Below, piece by piece: positions 24,280 to 31,996 of a stretch of DNA of 35,201 bases. Location: assembly GCA_902543145.1 (NCBI GenBank), contig CACBXG010000013.1:1-35201 (forward strand). Direction: 5' to 3'. Every line of letters begins with the position of its first letter. The first letter of the stretch is position 1. Under the pieces are notes generated by a model, which ran no database searches, was not told the DNA's origin, and was given only the letters and a program-made list of their open reading frames with translations. This stretch comes from an uncultured SAR116 cluster alpha proteobacterium. Lineage in GTDB: Bacteria > Pseudomonadota > Alphaproteobacteria > Puniceispirillales > Marisalimonadaceae. The position numbers and the translations under genes are program-made.

Positions 24280-24981
24280 TTGGATTTTTATCAAGCACAA
24301 AATAAATATAGGCAAAAACAGTTTAGATCAATATTAAATTATATTTTTAAACTTATAATGATAATCATTGCAGTTTTTATTGGATGGTGGCTTGGTAATC
24401 GTGATAAATTAGTCTTAATACAGGAAAATGAAAAAATAATTAATGATTTTAATGATCAAAAAATTGAATTAGACAGAAAATTAACTGACATAAGATTGAA
24501 GCTTAAAGAAGCTAACCTTGCACTTAATACTCAAAATATTAGGAATAAAGACACTGACTTTGGTAGAGACGCAAAAAATATTCTTGCATCTAATTTAGCT
24601 AAGGGTGTTCCTGAAAATGATATAATAGATGCATTGAGACTGCTTGGTTATAACAAAACTTGTAGTAAATTTGACTCTAAAGAGTTAGCTGTTTCAACAC
24701 AATCTTTTATACCACCTGAAAATACTTTATTATTATTATCAGGTGGATTAAAAGTAAAAGTTGAAGGCAATATTTCTGATACAGTAACTGATAATCATTA
24801 TTTTGACCCATCTCAACCAATTAGAGTAATATTAATTTATTTAGGTAACAATGACATAGTTGAGGGTAATTTACCAATCACAAGAAACATTATGGCCGGA
24901 AAGTTTGCAGTAAAAATTAAAATATTAAAATCGAAGGTAAAAGGGGCTGTTATAGTTCAATATCAAAATTGTAAAATTTAA
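24280..24981 (+). CDS. Membrane-anchored coiled-coil protein, function unknown
   Basis: A 233-residue protein I do not recognise. It has a basic N-terminus (KYRQKQFRS), one transmembrane helix at about residues 22-40 ending in the FIGWWLGNRDK boundary, a charged coiled-coil-like stretch at about 45-85, and then a globular region. That region contains LASNLAKGVPENDIIDALRLLGY, a Cys, FIPPENTLLLLSGGLKVKVEG and a beta-rich C-terminus ending in a second Cys. Topology is likely N-in with the bulk in the periplasm. Translation starts at TTG, with AAGG seven bases upstream. It is first of three genes on this strand, 12 bases ahead of the SDR gene. A structural envelope role is possible, but nothing in the sequence proves it. 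Confidence 0.7.
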   Translation: MDFYQAQNKYRQKQFRSILNYIFKLIMIIIAVFIGWWLGNRDKLVLIQENEKIINDFNDQKIELDRKLTDIRLKLKEANLALNTQNIRNKDTDFGRDAKNILASNLAKGVPENDIIDALRLLGYNKTCSKFDSKELAVSTQSFIPPENTLLLLSGGLKVKVEGNISDTVTDNHYFDPSQPIRVILIYLGNNDIVEGNLPITRNIMAGKFAVKIKILKSKVKGAVIVQYQNCKI

Positions 24982-24993
24982 TTTATTAGTAAT

Positions 24994-25761
24994 ATGAATA
25001 ATTCGAAAATTAATTATAAAGAACAAAAAACTGCTATTGTTACTGGTGCAAGTGAGGGAATTGGTGCTGCTTTTTCTAAATTATTAATAAAAAAAGGTTG
25101 GAAAGTAATTGGTATCAGTCGTAGTTCTAGTAAATTGAAAGCAATTAGTCAAAACTTACCATCAAATCAACAGTCATTTAAATATTTTTCATGTGATGTC
25201 CAAGATCTTAAAAAATTGAAAAATATAGCAAAAGAAGTTGGAGCACCTAACTTACTTCTTTTGAATGCCGGTATTTATTCTCCTGTGAATGCCTCTGAAA
25301 CAAATCTAGATCTTTATAAAAAACATTTAAATATAAACTACCTTGGTGTATTGAACAGTTATGAAGCATTTTTACCAGGTCTTATAAAAAAACAAAATGG
25401 TCACATAATTATTATGTCTAGTGTATCTGGGTGGATTGGTTTGCCTAAAGCTGCTGCATATGGACCGACAAAGGCAGCTTTAAGGTCATTTGCACAGTCA
25501 GCTCGTTATGATTTGAATCCTAAAGGTATAAAAGTACAATTATGCAGTCCTGGCTTTGTAGATACACAAGCAACCTCAATAAATGATTTTTATATGCCTG
25601 GTTTGATGAATGTTAACGATGCTGCTAATTTAATTTTCAAATATATGAGTTCAAATAAATTTGAGTTTTCCTTCCCATTATTATTTTCTATTTTCATGAA
25701 GATTTTTAGTTGTCTACCTGATAAGATCTCATCTTATTTAATTAAAAAATTTATAATATAA
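24994..25761 (+). CDS. Short-chain dehydrogenase/reductase in a lipid-modification neighbourhood
   Basis: A 255-residue classical SDR with cofactor motif TGASEGIG (17-24), LNAG (90-93), catalytic Ser143, Tyr156 and Lys160 (SSVSGWIGLPKAAAYGPTKAA), and SPGFVDT. The serine and arginine after the early glycine region (ISRSSSK) suggest NADPH. The C-terminal ~35 residues are hydrophobic (FPLLFSIFMKIFSCLPDKI), compatible with membrane association and a lipid substrate. A SnoaL-like gene follows after 9 bases. SDR, SnoaL-like, Cfa-like, DUF1365 and FAD-oxidoreductase genes recur together in proteobacterial clusters controlled by RpoE-ChrR, as I recall; here they are split in two strands. The substrate is unknown. 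Confidence 0.85.
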   Translation: MNNSKINYKEQKTAIVTGASEGIGAAFSKLLIKKGWKVIGISRSSSKLKAISQNLPSNQQSFKYFSCDVQDLKKLKNIAKEVGAPNLLLLNAGIYSPVNASETNLDLYKKHLNINYLGVLNSYEAFLPGLIKKQNGHIIIMSSVSGWIGLPKAAAYGPTKAALRSFAQSARYDLNPKGIKVQLCSPGFVDTQATSINDFYMPGLMNVNDAANLIFKYMSSNKFEFSFPLLFSIFMKIFSCLPDKISSYLIKKFII

Positions 25762-25770
25762 AATTCTGAA

Positions 25771-26196
25771 ATGGAAAAAAGTACAGTAAAAAATTATATC
25801 AATTTATTTAGTAATCTCTCCCCAGATAATATTAATGAATTTGATAATCTAATATCCAAAAATATAATTTTTGTAGATCCATTTAATAATATTAAAGGAA
25901 TAAATGCTTTTAAAAACATTTTTTATCATATGTTTGAACATGTAAAAGAACCTAGGTTTTTTATTCTTGACTATTCAATGAATAAACAAAGAGTATTTTT
26001 GAAATGGAAAATGACTTTCTTTGCATTTAAGTCTTTACAGACTATTGAAGGTATGAGTGAATTGATATTGAATGAAGCTGGTAAAGTGGTTTCTCATATT
26101 GATTATTGGGATTCATTAAATGGTCTCTTCATTAAAATTCCATTTATTGGTTATTTCTATAAAATAAGCTTATTTTTATTTAAATCAAAATCTTAA
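25771..26196 (+). CDS. SnoaL/NTF2-like fold protein
   Basis: A 141-residue protein with the NTF2-like alpha+beta pattern: an N-terminal helix, IFVDPFNNIKGINAFKNIFYHMF, a central FLKWKMTFFA strand and a HIDYWD segment near the C-terminus. The last 20 residues (LFIKIPFIGYFYKI) are hydrophobic and may touch the membrane. Proteins of this type occur beside SDR and Cfa-like genes in stress-linked lipid clusters. An enzymatic or accessory role on a lipid is inferred from context only. Its TAA overlaps the TAA of the convergent Cfa-like gene by four bases. Confidence 0.72.
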   Translation: MEKSTVKNYINLFSNLSPDNINEFDNLISKNIIFVDPFNNIKGINAFKNIFYHMFEHVKEPRFFILDYSMNKQRVFLKWKMTFFAFKSLQTIEGMSELILNEAGKVVSHIDYWDSLNGLFIKIPFIGYFYKISLFLFKSKS

Positions 26197-27365
26197 TTAA
26201 TCTTTAATTTTATTTGCTTTAAGTCAATATTTTTAGATAAAAAACCACCTTCGCAATAAGATAAATAATAATTCCACATTAATTTAAAAGTATCGTCAAA
26301 TCCAAGCTCTTCAATTTTTTTCCAATTTTTATTAAAACTTTTATTCCAAATATTTAATGTTTTTGCGTAATCATCTGAAAAACTAGTTACGCTATGAATA
26401 TTAAAGTTATTTTTAGTTAAGACATTTGAAAGTATTTTAAAAGATGGCAACATTCCCCCAGGAAAAATATATTTTTGTATAAAGTCTGGGTTATTTTTAT
26501 AGACTTCATATATTTTATCATCAATCGTAATTAATTGAAGTCCAACATATCCATCAGGCTTCAAAATACTTCTTATTTTACTAAAAAATTTGTTCCAATA
26601 TTCTTTTCCTACAGCTTCAAACATTTCAATTGACAATACTTTATCAAATTTGCCGTCAATATTTCGATAATCACAATATCTTATATCAATTTTGTTTTCT
26701 AGATTTGCGTTATTTATTCTTTTTTTTGCAAAATTATATTGCTCTTTTGAAATTGTAATTGCTGTTATTTTACAATCGTACTCTCTACCTAGAAATTCAG
26801 AAAAACCCCCCCAACCACAACCAATTTCTAAAATGTTGTCACCATTTTTTACTGATACTAATTGTGCGAGTTTTTTATATTTATTTGTTTGAGCGATCTC
26901 TAGATTATCAGTTGGTTTTGAAAAAATCGCAGAAGAATATGTCATTGATTTATCTAACCAATAACTATAAAATTTATTTCCTAAATCATAGTGATAAGAA
27001 ATGTTTTTCTTTGCTTGATCTTTACTATTTTTATTTTTGGAATGTGAAAACTTATTTATAAAATATTTAAGTATAGAAATTTTGAAAGTGTCTTCAGCTT
27101 CATCATTATTTAGGGCAAAATAATGCATTAAAGTTGTTAAGTTTGAAGATGTTAATCTTTTGGCCATATATAATTCTGCAAATTTAACAGAACCACCATT
27201 TATAATTTCTTTAACAACCTTATCATCAACAATTTTTAAATTTGCAATAGGACCAGTTTTGCTTGCAGAGATCTTTTCAACTTTTCCGTTTGGCCATTCA
27301 ATTTCAATTGACCCGTAAGAAAAATTTCTTATTCCACTTAAAAATAAATTATTCCAAAAATTCAT
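26193..27365 (-). CDS. Cfa-like SAM-dependent fatty-acid methyltransferase with altered bicarbonate site
   Basis: A 390-residue member of the cyclopropane-fatty-acid synthase family. The N-terminal ~115 residues resemble the Cfa lipid-binding domain. The C-terminal domain has HYDLGN (125-130), the SAM motif LEIGCGWGGF (179-188), SIEMFEAVG (Glu250), YIFPGGMLPS and YCEGGF. Aligned by eye with E. coli Cfa, the bicarbonate ligands Glu239 and Tyr317 are kept (Glu250, Tyr333). Cys139 becomes Ser145 and His266 becomes Gln277. This points away from ordinary cyclopropane synthesis, towards methyl-branched products as made by UfaM-type enzymes. It is last gene of the minus-strand arm, 26 bases after the DUF1365 gene. 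Confidence 0.88.
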   Translation of the reverse strand: MNFWNNLFLSGIRNFSYGSIEIEWPNGKVEKISASKTGPIANLKIVDDKVVKEIINGGSVKFAELYMAKRLTSSNLTTLMHYFALNNDEAEDTFKISILKYFINKFSHSKNKNSKDQAKKNISYHYDLGNKFYSYWLDKSMTYSSAIFSKPTDNLEIAQTNKYKKLAQLVSVKNGDNILEIGCGWGGFSEFLGREYDCKITAITISKEQYNFAKKRINNANLENKIDIRYCDYRNIDGKFDKVLSIEMFEAVGKEYWNKFFSKIRSILKPDGYVGLQLITIDDKIYEVYKNNPDFIQKYIFPGGMLPSFKILSNVLTKNNFNIHSVTSFSDDYAKTLNIWNKSFNKNWKKIEELGFDDTFKLMWNYYLSYCEGGFLSKNIDLKQIKLKIN

Positions 27366-27391
27366 TAATTTTATAACCTATTTAAATTAAA

Positions 27392-28228
27392 TTAATCTTT
27401 TGACACTTCAATTCCGAATGAATGTTTAATTTTTTCACTAGGAGGGATTTTGTAGAGACTTACTCTTTTAAACCAGAGAATTAATGCTTGTAAATGAATA
27501 TTTATCCAAATTTTACCTGGATACAAAGAACATTTTAAAAATGCCTTTAAAATATTCAAATTATTAAATTTAATTTCTTGCAATTTCATAGTAGCTATAA
27601 ATACTTTTTTATTTTGCAAGGTATATTCTACTGAGATCATAATTTGATCATGTACGTAGTTTGCAAATAATTTATAACTTCCCTTTTTTGGATAAAATGG
27701 AGATACAAATAGATTCTTGGTTGTTTTTTGTGTAATTTTTTTTAGATTTATATTTCTTAAAACATAATGGTGCATATCTCCAAAAGTGTTTCTGACTTCA
27801 AAAATTGAATGCATTAGCAATCCTTTTTTATCATAACAAAAATAAACTGAAAGTGGGTTAAAGCCAAAACTTAAAACTTTTGGAAAAGTTAACAATTTTA
27901 TATTATGGATTTCCTCATTATCTTTTGTTTTTTCGTTACACAAATTTTTAATAAATTTATAAAGATCATTAGATGTAGAAAATTCACATTGGCTTCCATG
28001 TTTCGAGGCACTCCAAGTAAGTAAATTGAATTTTTTTAGAGAAAATAATGAAGGGTAATTGGGTGTTTTTTGTTGAGATTTATTTTTTAAGTCAATTAAT
28101 ACTGCGTTTGTTTTATTTCTAAAGAAATGATTTTTGTTACCATTTCTTTGATGAGTTATATTTGCTTCAAAAAATTTTATATCACCTGTGATAGGTTCAT
28201 TATGATCTCTAATTATTTTTCTATCCAT
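27392..28228 (-). CDS. DUF1365 family protein
   Basis: A 278-residue DUF1365 protein. It shows the N-terminal FEANITHQR and LFSLKKFNLLTWSASKHG, corresponding to the family's FSYNRFNLFSF-type region, a central FPKVLSFGFNPLSVYFCYDK and SPFYPKKGSYKL, and a basic C-terminus. The family has no firmly assigned reaction that I know of, but it almost always sits beside an FAD amine-oxidase-like gene and a Cfa-like gene. Here its ATG lies inside the upstream FAD gene (16-base overlap), so translation is coupled. A role in modifying membrane acyl chains is inferred from this linkage. Confidence 0.88.
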   Translation of the reverse strand: MDRKIIRDHNEPITGDIKFFEANITHQRNGNKNHFFRNKTNAVLIDLKNKSQQKTPNYPSLFSLKKFNLLTWSASKHGSQCEFSTSNDLYKFIKNLCNEKTKDNEEIHNIKLLTFPKVLSFGFNPLSVYFCYDKKGLLMHSIFEVRNTFGDMHHYVLRNINLKKITQKTTKNLFVSPFYPKKGSYKLFANYVHDQIMISVEYTLQNKKVFIATMKLQEIKFNNLNILKAFLKCSLYPGKIWINIHLQALILWFKRVSLYKIPPSEKIKHSFGIEVSKD

Positions 28229-29472
28229 GGCACTCTTATGTCAAAATATTTTGAAATTTCTATAGCTGATGATATTCCATCTTCGTGGAAACCGTAACCT
28301 AACCAAGCACCTGCAAAGTAAATATTATCTTTTCCTTGAAATTTATCAATCAGCTTTTGAGCTTCATTTGTACTATTATTAAAAATAGGATGTTCATATA
28401 CAATTTTTTTATGAATTAGAGATTTATTTGGCATTTTAAATGGATTCAGGCTAACAAATACATTTAATGAGGTGTTCAAATCTTGTAGTTTATTCATCCA
28501 ATAAGTTGTTGAGGACTTTTCATTTTTATTAGATAGATAATTCCAGCTAGACCAGGTTTTGAGATTTCTTGGCATCATTGAGGGGTCTGAGTGTAAAAAT
28601 ACTGTGTTTTTCTGGTATCGAAATTTACTTAAAATTTCTTTAGTTTTTTTATCTAAATCTTTTATTAATTTCAATGTTTGATCAGGGTGAGTAGCCATTA
28701 TTATTTTATCAAAAGTTTCATAACCATGATTATATTCAATTTTAATTTTTTTTCTTTTTGAAGTTATAGAAGAAATTTTTGTATTTAATAAAAGTTTATT
28801 ATTTTTATTCTGTTCAAGTGTTTTGATCACTTTTTTTACATATTGTACAGAACCGCCTTTAACTGTTCGCCATTTAGGTCTAATGAAAAAGTTAATTAAC
28901 TGATGATTCTTAAAAAAAGTAAGTAAATTTTTGGCTGGAAATGTCAATATTTCTTTTTCTGGACAAGACCAAATTGCAGACGACATTGGTATTAAATGAT
29001 CATTTGTAAATTCATCGCTAAAGTTACATCTACTTAAGTAGTCTTTTAAATTTTCATTTTCTTTAACATGAAAAGCATATTTATAACCAAAGATAAAAAA
29101 TCTTATAATATCTTTTAACATTTTATAAAATTTCAAATTAAAATAATTCTTTTTTTGTGCAAACATTCCTTTAAGGGAACCTGAATATTCTAATTCTCCA
29201 TCTCTTGCAGAAACTGCAAACGACATATCTGATTTAATAGTTTCAACATCAAGATGTTTTAAAAAACCAACTAAGTTTGGATAATTTAATTTATTAAATA
29301 CAATGAACCCAGTATCAACATTAATAGTTGTATTTACTTTATTTATTTGAACAGTATTAGCATGCCCACCATATCTTTTATCTATTTCAAATATTGTTAT
29401 TCGGTGTTTTTGAGACAATAATAAAGCAGCTGATAGTCCTGATATTCCAGAACCAATAATGGCAATTTTCAT
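28213..29472 (-). CDS. FAD/NAD(P)-binding amine-oxidase-like oxidoreductase
   Basis: A 419-residue flavoprotein. It has the N-terminal FAD motif KIAIIGSGISGLSAALLLSQ, the second FAD-contact segment FEIDKRYGGHANTV, a VDTGFIVFNKLNYPNL segment typical of the COG2907 group, and the C-terminal FAD motif YFAGAWLGYGFHEDGISSAIE. COG2907 proteins are linked to Cfa-like and DUF1365 genes. From memory, a desaturase named UfaD acts in alphaproteobacterial furan-fatty-acid synthesis; that this protein is its counterpart is inference. It overlaps the DUF1365 gene by 16 bases and follows a small membrane-protein gene by 16 bases. Confidence 0.88.
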   Translation of the reverse strand: MKIAIIGSGISGLSAALLLSQKHRITIFEIDKRYGGHANTVQINKVNTTINVDTGFIVFNKLNYPNLVGFLKHLDVETIKSDMSFAVSARDGELEYSGSLKGMFAQKKNYFNLKFYKMLKDIIRFFIFGYKYAFHVKENENLKDYLSRCNFSDEFTNDHLIPMSSAIWSCPEKEILTFPAKNLLTFFKNHQLINFFIRPKWRTVKGGSVQYVKKVIKTLEQNKNNKLLLNTKISSITSKRKKIKIEYNHGYETFDKIIMATHPDQTLKLIKDLDKKTKEILSKFRYQKNTVFLHSDPSMMPRNLKTWSSWNYLSNKNEKSSTTYWMNKLQDLNTSLNVFVSLNPFKMPNKSLIHKKIVYEHPIFNNSTNEAQKLIDKFQGKDNIYFAGAWLGYGFHEDGISSAIEISKYFDIRVPWIEK

Positions 29473-29488
29473 TTATTTAGGACTCTAT

Positions 29489-29671
29489 TTAATTTTGTTT
29501 TAATTTCTTCAATCCAGTTCTAGGAGTGCATTTATCTGAAAACATCTGTTCAAACATTGATTCTTTACAATTTAAATGGTCAGGCATTTTCATACCTGAT
29601 TGTTCTCTATAAATTGATGCAATTACTAATACTGATATCAATACTGCTAAAATCCACATGTTTCTAGACAT
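29489..29671 (-). CDS. Small single-span membrane protein with two cysteines, unknown function
   Basis: A 60-residue protein: a short N-terminus (MSRN), one hydrophobic helix at about residues 5-21 (MWILAVLISVLVIASIY), then a soluble tail with Cys35 and Cys48 in NCKESMFEQMFSDKCTP and a basic end. It is not a lipoprotein, since no lipobox is visible, and it looks more like an anchor than a cleaved signal. It sits between the YcgN-like and FAD-oxidoreductase genes with 16-17 base gaps, so it is co-transcribed with both. AAGGAA lies before the ATG. I recognise no family. The cysteine pair could form a disulfide if the tail is periplasmic. Confidence 0.7.
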   Translation of the reverse strand: MSRNMWILAVLISVLVIASIYREQSGMKMPDHLNCKESMFEQMFSDKCTPRTGLKKLKQN

Positions 29672-29688
29672 TTTTTTTCCTTATGTAA

Positions 29689-30114
29689 TCACCAATTATA
29701 GATATGATTTGGTAGGTTTTTTGTTTTAACTTTAAGTTCATTAGTCACTCTGTTTTTTACACTATTACCGCTTTTCACAATTTCTTCATTATTTCCACAT
29801 ACTAGTGGATGCCATTTAGGTAATTGACCACCTTGGTCAATGATTTTATAAGCGCATGTTTCTGGCATCCATTTAAGATTTTTTAAGTTTCTAGGAGATA
29901 AAATTTTACAGTCTGGAACAAAAGTCTTTCTATTAACATAATCTTTACAAAGAGCAGTCTTTTCGCACAAAAGCCTGCAAGATACATTTGTATAATAAAT
30001 TTCTTGTGTGTCATAATCTTCCAATTTGACTACACAACATTTACCACATCTATCACATAATGATTCCCATTCATTAGGGTTCATATCTTTTAATGACTTA
30101 GTTTTCCAAAACAT
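29689..30114 (-). CDS. YcgN/UPF0260-family cysteine-cluster protein
   Basis: A 141-residue protein with the CxxCxxCC cluster CDRCGKCC (Cys20, 23, 26, 27) followed by further conserved cysteines in YTNVSCRLLCEKTALCKDY (46, 50, 56), FVPDCKIL (69), PETCAYK (87) and HPLVCG (106). This is the YkgJ/YcgN zinc- or iron-chelating family; the metal and role are not established to my knowledge. It is first gene of the minus-strand arm that leads to the small membrane protein, FAD oxidoreductase, DUF1365 and Cfa-like genes, and is divergent from mnmC across 72 bases. Confidence 0.88.
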   Translation of the reverse strand: MFWKTKSLKDMNPNEWESLCDRCGKCCVVKLEDYDTQEIYYTNVSCRLLCEKTALCKDYVNRKTFVPDCKILSPRNLKNLKWMPETCAYKIIDQGGQLPKWHPLVCGNNEEIVKSGNSVKNRVTNELKVKTKNLPNHIYNW

Positions 30115-30145
30115 TATAATAATCTCAATAAATCTAGTTTTAATA

Positions 30146-30151
30146 TATAAT
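30146..30151 (+). promoter_or_regulatory. Possible -10 of mnmC
   Basis: Perfect TATAAT 36 bases before the mnmC ATG, in the 72-base divergent gap shared with the YcgN-like gene. No recognisable -35 at 16-18 bases. A TATATT reading left in the same stretch could serve the opposite gene. Confidence 0.35.
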
Positions 30152-30186
30152 TTTAGTAAATTTCTAAAAATTGTTAAAGATATAAA

Positions 30187-31995
30187 ATGAAAAATAATTT
30201 AAAAAAATCAGAACTTTTAATATCTCCTGAATTAGGAATTTATTCAAACTTATATAAAGATATCTATTTTGATAAATATCATGGAATAAAAGAAACTCAG
30301 CATAATTTTCTTAAAGCAAATAATTTGGCTTCTCGTTTTAAAAAGTCTAATAAATTCACCATTTCAGAGCTTGGCTTTGGTACAGGTTTGAGTTTTCTAA
30401 TGACTTTGAAACTTTGGAAAAAAACTAAAAAACCAAATGCTAAATTAATTTTCATTAGTTTTGAGAGTGCTCCATTAACAAAATTTGAGTTAAAAAAAGT
30501 ATATAAGTATGTAAAGGGTTTAAAAACACTTTCCAGTCAATTAATAAAAAAATTACCTAGCATATATCAATCTACACATAGAATAATTTTTGAAGCAGAT
30601 AATGTTGAATTAATTTTAATTTATGACGATTTCAAAAGTTTACTTAATTTTAAATTTACTGTAGATGCTTGGTTTTTAGATGGTTTCGCTCCACAAAAAA
30701 ATACCTCTGCTTGGAATTCAAAACTTTTTGAACAAATTTATTTTACTACTAATTTTCAAGGAACATTTAGTACATTTACAGCTGCAGGACATGTTAGAAG
30801 AGGATTGTCTAATTCTGGATTTTCTGTGTCAAAAGTAGTTGGTTTTGGTAACAAAAAAGAAAGTTTAATAGGAATTAAAAAAACTTTATCAAGTGAAATT
30901 AATAAAGCACCAAGTTCTAACAACCAAATTGGTCCTGTAGCAATAATAGGATCTGGTATTTCAGGGGCTTCCCTTGCTTATTCATTAAGAAAAAGAAATA
31001 TAGAATGTTTTGTAGTAGATAAATCTTCTAAATATGCGAGTGGAGCAAGTGGAAATAAGTTGGCACTTCAAATGCCAAAATTAACATTGGATAATTCCCC
31101 ATATGGATTACTTTCTTTGGAGGCTTTCACTTTCTCAAGAAATCTTGCCAAAAATTTAAATTCAATTCCTCTCTCTGATGGGCTTATTGTATTACCTTCA
31201 AGGGAAAGAGATCTGATTAAATATTTAAAACTTTTACAAAATAATTGGCCACTAGATTTAATTTCCAATAAAGTAGAAAACGCTAAGTTTCTTGAAAATA
31301 TAAACTATGTATACATGAAATCATCAGGAATATTGGATAATAAAAAATTTATAAAAAATTTAATTAAAGATGTTAAATTTGTGACAAATTTTAATGTAAA
31401 AAAAGTTATCAATACTAAAAACCAACTTAAATTATTAATTGATGAAAAAGGTAATAGTTTAAAAGCTAAAACTGTAATTTGGGCTAATGGTTATGAGATG
31501 AAAAATCTAAGTAATAATGTCCCCATCAATTCAATTTCTGGACAAGTAACTTATTTAAAAGAAAATAAAGCATATAAAAATTTAAAATTAAATTTTAGTT
31601 ATGGTCATCATTTCTCACAAGCTTTTAAAGGTTATCACCAAATAGGATCTTCATTTAACAGAAATGAAAATAAAAATTACAAAGAAATAGATCAAATTGA
31701 TAATTTAAATTCTATTCCAGAATTTTTAAAAAAAATAACTAAAGATTTTAAGAATGAAACTAAATATAGAGTAAGTGTAAGGGCAAGCACAAAAGATAGA
31801 ATGCCATTTTTCTGTAGTTTGGAAACTGTAACAAACAAAAATAAGAAAAACGAATACTTATTAGGAGGCATGGGATCTTGGGGGTTTGTTTATGCTCCTT
31901 TATATGCTGAATTTTTAATTAAAAGTCTTTTAAATGAACCTCTTGTAATTGGTTCTAACATAGAGGGGTTATTAGGAGTTAATAGACTTTTATGA
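30187..31995 (+). CDS. mnmC: Bifunctional tRNA 5-(methyl)aminomethyl-2-thiouridine synthesis protein MnmC
   Basis: A 602-residue fusion of two enzymes finishing the wobble modification mnm5s2U34. The N-terminal MnmD-like SAM methyltransferase (about 1-235) shows GIKETQHNFLKAN, ELGFGTGLSF (61-70), WFLDGFAPQKNTSAW and AAGHVRRGLSNSGF. The C-terminal FAD oxidoreductase (from about 250) shows VAIIGSGISGASLAYSLRKR, then SGASGNKLALQMPKL and a C-terminal RVSVRASTKDRMPF and LGGMGSWGF. The oxidase half removes the carboxymethyl group from cmnm5s2U and the methylase half converts nm5 to mnm5. Both domains look intact. The gene is divergent from the YcgN-like gene and ends one base from the convergent amidohydrolase gene. 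Confidence 0.92.
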   Translation: MKNNLKKSELLISPELGIYSNLYKDIYFDKYHGIKETQHNFLKANNLASRFKKSNKFTISELGFGTGLSFLMTLKLWKKTKKPNAKLIFISFESAPLTKFELKKVYKYVKGLKTLSSQLIKKLPSIYQSTHRIIFEADNVELILIYDDFKSLLNFKFTVDAWFLDGFAPQKNTSAWNSKLFEQIYFTTNFQGTFSTFTAAGHVRRGLSNSGFSVSKVVGFGNKKESLIGIKKTLSSEINKAPSSNNQIGPVAIIGSGISGASLAYSLRKRNIECFVVDKSSKYASGASGNKLALQMPKLTLDNSPYGLLSLEAFTFSRNLAKNLNSIPLSDGLIVLPSRERDLIKYLKLLQNNWPLDLISNKVENAKFLENINYVYMKSSGILDNKKFIKNLIKDVKFVTNFNVKKVINTKNQLKLLIDEKGNSLKAKTVIWANGYEMKNLSNNVPINSISGQVTYLKENKAYKNLKLNFSYGHHFSQAFKGYHQIGSSFNRNENKNYKEIDQIDNLNSIPEFLKKITKDFKNETKYRVSVRASTKDRMPFFCSLETVTNKNKKNEYLLGGMGSWGFVYAPLYAEFLIKSLLNEPLVIGSNIEGLLGVNRLL

Positions 31996-31996
31996 T

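Noticed and set aside
26193-27365. Plain annotation as cyclopropane-fatty-acyl-phospholipid synthase (cfa)
   Set aside because: The replacement of the Cys139 and His266 equivalents by Ser and Gln makes the ring-closing function doubtful, so only the family is named.
30187-31995. mnmC as two separate genes
   Set aside because: One uninterrupted frame encodes both domains with a normal linker; no internal stop or start with a ribosome-binding site separates them.
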